From Lasiodiplodia sp. COLG20 (Eukaryota; Ascomycota; Dothideomycetes; Botryosphaeriales; Botryosphaeriaceae): 10,631 bases of DNA. The stretch spans positions 1 to 10,631 of the forward strand of contig VNWV01000088.1 of NCBI GenBank assembly GCA_009801085.1. The letters run 5' to 3'. Of the stretch, positions 1 through 7,900 are shown piece by piece (position 1 is the stretch's first letter; each line of letters opens with the position of its first letter). Both the position numbers and the translations under genes were made by a program. The notes beneath the pieces are model-generated. The model did not search any database. It worked only from the letters and a program-made list of their open reading frames with translations, and was not told where the DNA came from.

Positions 1-1930
1 AAACGACCATGTTCATCATCGTATTGTTTATCTCAACATCACCACCTTCGTTGACTCAGCTTCATCTTTTTCGTCACCACGTACTGCTGGGTTTGTTTCC
101 ATACAAGCAAGCACAACACAATGCAAACGGCAACAGTGTCCATCTCATTCCACCCATATTGTCCATCATATTCCAAAGACTGTAAGATGAGTCAAGGAGC
201 GCTTGTCTTGTTTGTCTGAAAGCAGAACGAAGAGCACGGTGAAGAGTTGAGACACGACGGGTACGGGGGGTGCGCCCTGAATCGTAAATCAGGGTATGGC
301 CCGGATTCTTGGAGAAGGGAAAGCTGCCCAGGGTGGATGGCAGGCTGATGAGCCGCTCCGAACACTGGCGGCTATGGAGTGTTACAAAGCGGCGCGGCTT
401 ACAAGGTATGGAAACCTTGCCACACTGGCTGGTTGCACTCATTCACGCAGCACTCAGGAGGCTCCGCCCGAGGTGGTGGACTGGGGTCTGCAGGTATGAT
501 TGTTGTTAACATGCTCGGCGGCGGAAAGCAGTGAGAAAGTGTGGCTCAATGTGCGCTGTTGACTATTGCGGCGTCGCCGAAAATATTGAGAAGTAGTACG
601 AGACCGTGCATCGTCCTCGATAACGTCCGCTCAGACCAGCTATGTTTCATCTTTATTGGAATAGAATCCAGGGAGCTTTTGACCTGCATTTTTATGGCTG
701 CGGTCGAGCGCATCTATTATGCTGTGCTATGCGGGGGTCAGTGATGGGACTCGGGCGTGTAGTACATAGGAAGGTATGGCCTGACCTGTGGGAGGTCTTC
801 CCAGTAGTGGCGATGATGCACGTAATACGAGATAACGTCGAGCGGGAGCTCCCACAGCAGCCAGTAAACAACGCTTGGCCAATCAATTGTACCGCTACAC
901 TGCTGCAAATCCCCTGGCTAGCCGTATGTGTCTCAACCCAGACAGCGGGGTCATTGACTTCCCAGAGGTACAGAGATTCTCGTTTGCTATGGGCGTACAT
1001 CACGGATATCCAGCGTATACACATCCATTTCTACATCACAATGCAGCCGCAGTGGATAAAGCGCCTGCAAAAACTGAGCACCGCTTGACTGCACTCGACT
1101 TTGGTGTAAGCATCGCACAGCAGCATCGTTCCCACAAGATCTCCAACTTTCAAAGAAAACATGGCCCAGCCAAAGCTTGGTTGGATGCATCATTTAATCT
1201 TCCACCAGACAGCTAGAGCGATTGTGCCTCGCTTCGTTCCAATTATCCTTTTTCCCGCACACAAAGGCTTGCCCCGCGAGTAGGTCACTGTGCCACCAAC
1301 ACGTGTGGTCGCACACTTCCAAGCCCTAAAAGAAGAAGCCTTTGATCAGCAACACTAATGCATGCATCCCATCACGGGCCGTGAATGTGAGCCGTCCGAC
1401 CTGCAGCACCCTCGCTCTAGCGCTCTCATACATCAAGGGATGCCTTCGCATAGTCGCTACCAAATGGAACGGTGAGGGGAGCATTGATGACGACTATGAT
1501 TCAAACCATGACCCACAGTCCAGTTAGTAGCTCAGAGATCACGATAGAGCCATACCTTTACATTTGTCGAAGCTGTTGAAATACATAACAGCTCGCGATT
1601 TTATATAGTCAATCTTATATCGACTGGCCCTGGAATCTATCTCTTTGAAGAGCGCGTACTGAGAGTATTTACGCATAAGCCGCTGTGAGTGTCGTGGGTT
1701 CTGGGCAAATGATGATTTGACGGACAATGACCTGCATTAGTTTTGTTTCAGATACGCAAAGTCTGTATGCAAGAATGAATTGATTTGGAACCAATAACTA
1801 TCGAGTATCGTTGATGCGTAACACAGCCGAACAACTCCATTGCGAGCAAGGGCCACGTGATCTAGTGGTGTATATCTTGTTTCGGCTTGGCTTGGATTTA
1901 ATAAAAGACATATCATCAACGAGACATTTG
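1..1930. other. No recognisable gene
   Basis: Open frames occur on both strands, for example 642-1088 (+), 875-1216 (+), 692-1024 (-) and 74-442 (-). They overlap one another, and their translations show no domain, repeat, signal peptide or membrane pattern that I recognise. I see no tRNA or rRNA. Base composition is mixed, without long AT-rich runs or tandem repeats. The only small motifs noted are a perfect ATGCATGCAT palindrome at 1358-1367 and two CACGTG cores near 1300 and 1855, all common enough to be chance. The stretch may be intergenic, the 5' flank of the zinc-finger gene, or hold spliced exons too short to recognise. Confidence 0.5.
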
Positions 1931-2156
1931 TAGTGTTGCGCCAGGCAGTTACGACAACACATAACGTCAACAAGATGTTCTTCGACTTGCTCAAGATTCG
2001 ACACTCGCGACCAATGAAGTGGCCTATCGCTTGCAACAGGCTTGCACAAAGCACAACACAGCCAGCGTTGCTTCACTCAAACAAACAGTGCAACGAGAAT
2101 GCTTCACACCACCAGCACAGTGTCTCCCTTGGCTTACATAGGCCCGTCGAACACAG

Positions 2157-2209
2157 GTATTCAATCTCAATACGTACTCGGCGTAGGTGTCATAGCTAAC
2201 GCAGACTAG
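2157..2209 (+). other. Candidate intron (zinc-finger gene)
   Basis: This 53-base segment starts GTATTC after CAG and ends GCTAACGCAGACTAG, so it has a donor, a CTAAC branch point close to the 3' end and a TAG acceptor, at a size typical of filamentous ascomycetes. Removing it joins an open frame that starts at ATG 1975 to the frame at 2210-2265. Splice signals and frame agree, but the peptide on either side has no recognisable domain, so this remains a candidate. Confidence 0.35.
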
Positions 2210-2265
2210 TTCCAGATGGTTGCAGCGAGCCAACACTGCAAATCGCTTGCTCTGTACCTTCTCTG

Positions 2266-2344
2266 GTAAATCATACGAGAAATTGAAAATTCTCCCTGCC
2301 AAGCCCCCCGAGCATTCTAGAGGCTAACTGTCGAGGTTCCCAAG
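2266..2344 (+). other. Candidate intron before the zinc-finger exon
   Basis: The 79-base segment begins GTAAAT and ends with CTAAC (2324-2328) followed 16 bases later by AAG. It contains the TGA at 2284-2286 that closes the zinc-finger frame upstream. Removing it carries one base (G2265) into the next exon as a GAT codon and keeps the zinc-finger frame open. The acceptor is the better supported half, because the downstream frame needs an upstream exon: it has no usable ATG. Confidence 0.4.
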
Positions 2345-3072
2345 ATGATCGATCCGCGGCTTGCAAAGGCAGAATTGCCCACCTCTGTCTTCACCGGAGG
2401 TCATTCTCTACCAACCGTCGCCTACTTGAAGACACCCAGCGTTCGCATACATCGACTCACGCCTGCCCTTACTGCCAGGGGTCCTCTTTCGAAAGCGCTT
2501 CTGCATTGGAAGATCACATCCGTGCAAAGCATGCGAAGAAGACGACGAATAAGCAAGCCCAGCAGAAAGCTACGCCACTCGACATCTTCTTTCAAATTTA
2601 CGAGAAAGAGAATGGCTTCAAGTACAACCGAGCGAGTAACCCGTCAGCCGCGTTTCGTGCTTTGCGCAGGCACATGCGGTGGAGTGACGATGACTCCAAT
2701 TATGAGTATGCGAAGTTGAGATACCGCGCGGCGCTGAACGATGAGCTGAAAGTTTGGTTCGGCAGTGAAGATGACCTTGGCAGCTGGCATGCTCTATGCA
2801 GGGCTGTGGGGATTGCGCCGCTGCCGCGCGACGGTGGCGGGTGTCAGACGGCGCTGCGTGGGAAGCAAGTCAATCTCGTGGACTTGGTTGAATGGGCTCG
2901 AGCTGGAAGGAGCGAAGAGGAGACTGTGCGAGTGTTTCGGAATGTAAGCGAGTTGAGGACATACACAAGAAGCACGAAGAGATTTTTTCCGCTGGTAGAT
3001 GTGGAGAGTTCAGGGGCTGACGGCGATGGAAACGTGGTAATCAGGCACCTGTTGAGAAAAATCCCTAGATAG
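2345..3072 (+). CDS. C2H2 zinc-finger protein, fungal family with conserved C-terminal domain (5' end unresolved)
   Basis: The frame is open from 2287 and ends at TAG 3070-3072. It encodes a possible degenerate finger (2386-2448), an intact C2H2 finger (2464-2532), a short basic linker, then about 165 residues starting near TPLDIFF. Landmarks of that domain are WFGSEDDLGSWHALCRAVGI, VNLVDLVEWAR, the RVFRNV...YT segment and a final NVVIRHLLRK. I recognise this arrangement from predicted fungal proteins in which several C2H2 fingers precede the same domain; its function is unknown to me. No ATG lies in frame before 2674, which falls inside the domain, so translation must begin in an upstream exon. 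One consistent model is 1975-2156, 2210-2265 and 2345-3072 (321 residues), but the two upstream exons look like nothing known. The finger suggests nucleic-acid or protein binding, probably in the nucleus; this is inference. A 5'-damaged pseudogene is the main alternative. Confidence 0.75.
2464..2532 (+). other. C2H2 zinc-finger domain
   Basis: The ligands are Cys at 2464 and 2473 (CPYC) and His at 2515 and 2530, giving C-x2-C-x13-H-x4-H. The usual hydrophobic positions are present: Phe in SSFES and Leu in SALEDH. This fixes the reading frame of the exon and shows that coding begins upstream of the later in-frame codons that could be taken for starts. Immediately upstream, 2386-2448 reads like another finger (RRSFSTNRRLLEDTQRSH) but lacks a normal Cys pair and has Asp where the first His is expected. 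Confidence 0.85.
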
Positions 3073-3119
3073 CGAGAGGAAAGAGAGCATGCCGGACGTT
3101 ATTACCCTACATAGAGTTG

Positions 3120-3125
3120 AATAAA
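3120..3125 (+). promoter_or_regulatory. Candidate polyadenylation signal of the zinc-finger gene
   Basis: A perfect AATAAA begins 48 bases after the TAG stop. Fungal signals are loose, so position supports it more than the motif does. Confidence 0.45.
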
Positions 3126-4212
3126 TGCCAGTATCAAAGCTCGTCGAGGTCACTTTGAATCACTAACATAACATGCTCAACACTAAGTCCAAACAGCGGC
3201 AGTGACGTCGGAACTTATCAAATGGATGGCGTGACAAGTCACTTGCCCACAATCGGTGCTTGAAGACTGCTCAGTGACGTGGCCACTGCCCGGCGGAGGT
3301 GAAGATGTTAGACAGGAAAGCGAGCGTGAAGACCAAAGCATCATTCGTCTCTTCTTATACAAGAGAAGTTTGACCAAATGAACCCAGCAGTGAGTGGACG
3401 CTGGAAATCTTTATATTTCAGGAACTATAGGAAGACCCAAGCGAATGTGGACCTGGTACTTACGAGTGTCAGTGCTGAGCGACGACGCTTCCGGCAGGCA
3501 GCAGAATTATGTTGTGTTGTTGGGCTTTGGCCAGTCGGTTTTGTTGCCCGGCAATTTATGCTAAATGATATGGAGACCGTAACATAACCCAGCAGGCCTG
3601 TGGATAAAAAGGCTGACCCAGTTGAAGTAGCTCGGGAAGACCTCCCAAGGTTCTAGGAAGTTTGTCGGGACGACTCAGGTGCGGCTCTTGCACCTTCAGT
3701 GCGGTGGTGGAGAGATACGAGGAAGCTTAGCACTAATGACATATATAGCTACTATAACGGCTCGCGAAGCATTGCAACTGATATTATGGGCTGCCAAAGT
3801 GTCCATCTCAACATGAATACATCTGCATACTGTTGAGCAGGAGCACCCGGCCGGACGTGGACTCTAGCTGCCTCTTGTCGTAGCAGCAAGGCGAATTGAC
3901 CTTGTACTTTTGCACAGTTGAGAAGAACAAGAGATCATCCAAAGTCTGCTGTTGCGAATGAGGTTCGAGGGATCGATCATGGATTAGTACCTGGAACGGT
4001 GCAGGACTAAAGATTCTACGCTGTAGTTGCCTCTCATTGGACACGGCGACATTGATCGCAAGCTTCAAACGCTTAGCTTTTTTGGAATTCTTAAACGCCT
4101 AAGGCCTTTGCTTTGTTGTAAAAGAAACCTCCTTTCCATTGCCTCTGCTTTCATTGGCTACCATTTACACCGTATGTGGGCGGTTGGAGGAAATTCAAAT
4201 TCTACTGCTGAA

Positions 4213-4279
4213 TAAGCGGACTCCGCTTACCTCGGCTATTTGTTTGAGCGTAGCGAACTTTATTCGCTAATCACGTGAT
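4213..4279. repeat. Cluster of three perfect palindromes
   Basis: TAAGCGGA-C-TCCGCTTA (4213-4229) is an 8-base inverted repeat around one base. TAGCGAA-CTTTA-TTCGCTA (4251-4269) is a 7-base stem with a 5-base loop. ATCACGTGAT (4270-4279) is a 10-base perfect palindrome directly abutting it. Three such structures in 67 bases are unlikely by chance. They resemble the subterminal palindromes of short fungal DNA transposons, possibly Tc1/mariner (pogo/Fot) type, but I found no matching second terminus and no transposase, so mobile-element origin is inference. Confidence 0.6.
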
Positions 4280-4375
4280 GCACCTAGCTCCTACGCCACA
4301 GGAGGAGCGGGCACTGAAAACCAATCAACCCAGGCCCTACGCTTCCGAGGGAATTACTCCATGATAAATCGGACG

Positions 4376-4396
4376 CCAATTGTTACCATCAATTGG
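4376..4396. repeat. Short inverted repeat
   Basis: CCAATTG and CAATTGG form a perfect 7-base stem around a 7-base loop. A further CCAATT follows at about 4408. It lies between the palindrome cluster and the AT-rich stretch and may belong to the same decayed element. Confidence 0.45.
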
Positions 4397-4430
4397 ATTT
4401 CTGAACACCAATTCGATCATGTTCTAGCTT

Positions 4431-4677
4431 AAGATACAATAATGTAGTACTAAAGGAGCATCTTAAATATCCTATAGCCTAAATGTCGCTAGGCATGACG
4501 GGACAGGGGAAAAAAATTTTCGATTCAATTAGACTCAAGCCATTAATGGTTAATGTTTTTTTCTTTTTACCCGACTTTCCAAATTTTCGAATTAAATTGT
4601 TATCTGCCTGCGCGTCTACGATCGACTCTATGCATCACTTGGAGAGGGTGGAAAAAAAAGTGACTACTAAAATCTGA
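4431..4677. other. AT-rich non-coding stretch
   Basis: Composition is clearly richer in A and T than the flanks, with poly-A and poly-T runs (about 4510, 4556, 4652). AAATTTTCGA occurs at 4514-4523 and again at 4581-4590, and CATTAA-TGG-TTAATG is an inverted repeat at 4541-4555. No coding signal is recognisable. It could be old repeat DNA altered by repeat-induced point mutation, or simply a terminator-side AT-rich spacer. Confidence 0.4.
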
Positions 4678-4907
4678 GTGCTTCACGCAATTTGATGTCC
4701 GCATGACCATGCACGACTAGCTAATCCGTATTCCGTCGTGAGGAATGAGGACAAATCCCGTCCTGCATTCGCCTCTCTCAAAGGACTTCTGCTATCTTTT
4801 TCCAATGTCTGTCTCTCAAGTCATCTTATTCCTACATCTCAGACCCGCGTGCTCCGAGCTCTTCCTTCCTTCTGCCAATGCATCCTGCACAATAGCATTC
4901 CTCTGGC

Positions 4908-7900
4908 CTATAAATGCAGCATTCCCAACTCCTCCTCCAAGTCTTCCGCCCTCCTCACCCCAGCCGCAGGTGCATGGTCCATGCCACCAGCCGGTGCCCC
5001 GCACTGTGGACAAGCCGTCTGCTGCATCGGCATGCCACACTCGCCGACTGTGAATGGATGCCCGTTCTCGCAGTAATACCAATGTCCCGTCCCACGAAAC
5101 TCCGTCGCCATGGCTGCCAGTACCGCACGTCGCTCCTCGGACGTAACAACACTAAAGAATGTTTCGGCACGCAGCATCCGCTCCGCCGTGTCCACTTCGT
5201 CAGACAACCCGGCCGTGCTGCCCGGGTGTACAGCGCAGAGGGCGCGAGCGGTAGTGATGTGGATGAGGGCTTCTTCGCGTAGTTCATCCTGAGTGTTCGG
5301 CGAGACGGCGAACGGTCGCTCGATGGCGTTGAGCTGCGCGTAGGCGATGAGGGCTTCGACCTGTTGCGCGGGGCTGTTGGCGGCACTCGCGATGGCGAGC
5401 AGCTCGAGACAGCGGGTGCGGCTACTGGATAGATTGACGAGGGCTTCGGCGCGGAGGTGGGCCGGTAGCTTGTCACGCCAAATGCTGACGATGTCGGCAA
5501 TGAGGACAAGATCGCAACGGAGGAGAAGGGTCGAAGCAAGGAGGTGCGCTCGGGTTTGGAGAACTTCTTGATCGAAGTCGAAGGAGCCCGTAATCTCGCG
5601 CCTGCGCCGGGCGTCTTGGCAGAAGTCATGTACGCGCTTGAACGGCTGCTCTTCTTTCTTGACCTTCTTGACGTGCGCGTGTATACTCTTGCGGAGCTGG
5701 AAGACTTGAGCGTAGCGGCTTTGGATCATCAATGCCCCCGCTGTTTCCTGCAACCGTTTGAACTGTGCCGTTGGGCTTCCAGATAATTGGAGTTCGACCG
5801 GTGCTGAGGTGCTGATCACTACTGTCTCGCTGGTGGTAGCGAGCTGGTCTTGTGCGGCTTGGAATTGTGATTGCAGTCCGCAGTAAATTTTATTAGACCA
5901 CACGATGAACTTCTTGGTCGACTCATCCAAGAGCGCACGCCGGACAATGCGGCCGTACCTCGAGATGCTTCTGAACGGGCCACGGCACGTTGGGCAGACC
6001 TTGAGTTCATCATTAGAGAATGGTGGCGCTGGCTTGAGGCCAACCACCCTCCCGTCAGTTGTGGTGACGTAATGCTTGGCCATGTCCATGTGGCCATCCA
6101 TGTTGGCCATGGTCATGATATGGCCACACGGAGGGAAGAGGCATGGATCATCGTCAAGGTCTACTTCCCGGTACGTGAGCATCATAATATAGTCGACCTG
6201 CATGTCTTTAATGTGGTCTACAGCGCATACTTGGCAGAATTTTGCATGTGGACATGTTTCTCCACACACTGAAGGGCCTGTAGAGATGTTAGGAATGGTT
6301 GGGTGGCATCATGGAGGTGTGTCATTGGGAGCAAGCGGCAGCAGGAAATATTGGATGGAGAGCAGCAGTGTACACAAAGAGATGTAGAGATGCTCAGAAA
6401 GGAGAGTACTCACACTGGTGTCCACATGGAAGCGACTCCTCACACCTCACTGAGCAAGGCAACCAGTCGCAAGGTGCAGCGCAGGGAAGGCTACATTGAC
6501 TGTGGGGGCAATTAGAAGCACAATACTGTTCGGCACATGGAGCACATGGCTCATGGCACTTCTTGCTGCATTTTGAGTGGCTGCAAAAGACCTCGCACGG
6601 AGCTTCGCAAAGAGGGCATGGCTTATCACCATGACACTTCGAACCACAGCTGTGACGGCAGGTGCTGTAGTCGCGGCCGCAGACTTGTTGGCAGATGCCG
6701 TGGTTTTCCTGGACGATTACGCCTTCCTCCCTAGTCTTGCAAGCGTTGCATCTGCTTCTACAAGTGTGTCCGCATGCAAGGTTCTCGCTGCACCGAGCGG
6801 AGCATTTATAGCTGTCTCCTCTGTAGTCGATGTGGCAAGGGAGTTCCACCTTGTGACCACAGCCAGGGATTGTTCGCAGAACCTTGACCATGCACGTCAC
6901 CGTAGAGAGGTCTTGAGCCTGCCAGCAGGGTAGGTCTGTCGCAAAGTGTCCGCAGGAGAGCACCCTTGTTGAGTCAAACACATTGACTGTACACCTATCC
7001 GGGCAGCGGACGCCACAGGTACGAGGGCAGGAATGATCACAGCCCTTGAAAGGTCTGGGACAAGGCTCCAAGCAAACTACGGTATCGTGGAGCAGCTGGG
7101 AATGACACTTATTAATGCAGGAATGCCCGCAGCGCAGCCTTTGGTCGCATTTCAAGTTGCATCCTCCCTCCGGGGAGAATTGGGCGAAGTCGTCTGGCCT
7201 ACTGGCTGTGATTGGTTTGTCCGGATGCCGAGGACACTCGAGCTCAAAGGCGGTACCGAGGCTGCCGTCCGTGCGGAGGATGTCGAGTACGTCTGCCCAC
7301 ATCTGTACGCTACCTGCAGTCTCTGCATTGCCGATGATGAACATGCCATGTTGTGCACGAGAGAGGAGGACATTGATCCGGTTGGAGGTCTTGAGGAAGC
7401 CGCATTTGTTCTTCTTGTTGGACCGGACCAAGGAAACGACGACAACCTTTGCCTCCTCGCCCTGAAAGTTGTCGATGGTGGCTACCTTCAGGGCTTTCAG
7501 CGCCGATGATTTGCTTACTTGCGGAGTTTCGTCTGCAGCAATGTTTGCTTTTTCGAGGTCCTCGAGATCTCGGTCATTGAGGACCAGCTCCCACATCTGT
7601 CCGAGCCGTGTCCGAAGTTTGTGGAGCTGGCCAAGGTATGGAGTAAGCACAGCAATATCATTCGCCTGGTAGACTCCTTGCTTAATAAGATGGGACACAA
7701 CTCCAAGAGTCATTTCAATCTCGAAGTCGTTGGTGTGGCTGGTCGATATAACACCCGGAGACTCATCTGAGCCGGCTTCGAGCTCGCGGTGGTCAAACCA
7801 GAATACCCGGTGCTTCATTCCGAAAACCATGGGATACTCCATGGTGGATGTTGCATCCTTGAGATTGGGGTAAATTGTGTCACGGACGAGTTGCGAAATG

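Larger units (their letters stand above)
3126..4907. other. Convergent intergenic spacer, no recognisable gene
   Basis: This 1.8 kb lies between the 3' ends of the + strand zinc-finger gene and the - strand helicase gene. Small open frames (3378-3587 +, 3808-4068 -, 4027-4215 +, 4483-4677 +, 4738-5076 +) show no domain I can identify, and the last runs into the helicase exon on the other strand. The spacer holds palindromes at 4213-4279 and 4376-4396, an AT-rich stretch at about 4431-4677, and two copies of CAGTGACGT (3200-3208, 3272-3280). Since both neighbours end here, it is unlikely to be a promoter for either. Confidence 0.55.

Noticed and set aside
642..1088. 148-residue + strand frame and the overlapping 113-residue frame at 875-1216
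   Set aside because: No recognisable domain or intron-supported extension, and they overlap each other and a - strand frame. I could not support either as a gene.
1737..2054. Minus-strand frame with TPLDHVALARNGVVRL, faintly like an ankyrin repeat
   Set aside because: Only part of one repeat matches, key positions and spacing are off, and there is no neighbouring repeat. The resemblance is likely chance.
2387..2439. Possible intron joining ATG 2345 to the C2H2 finger frame
   Set aside because: Frame and length fit, but the donor GTCTTC is poor, there is no CTRAY-type branch point, and it would remove the finger-like stretch at 2386-2448.
789..3649. GGGAGGTCTTCCCA near 789 and its reverse complement near 3636
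   Set aside because: A 14-base match between two places in 10 kb on either strand is roughly expected by chance, and the flanks do not extend the match.
3601..3665. Stretch with AGGTTCTAG resembling a tRNA T-arm
   Set aside because: No acceptor stem, D-arm or anticodon stem can be paired around it.
4955..5629. 224-residue open frame on the - strand, serine and proline rich
   Set aside because: It is an alternate frame of helicase exon 2, whose own frame carries the RZ finger. Its composition is typical of an off-frame reading of GC-rich coding DNA.
6078..6125. Repeated ATGGCCAT-like units
   Set aside because: They lie in the coding frame and simply encode a Met, His and Asp rich part of the RING-like segment, so this is codon composition and not a separate repeat.
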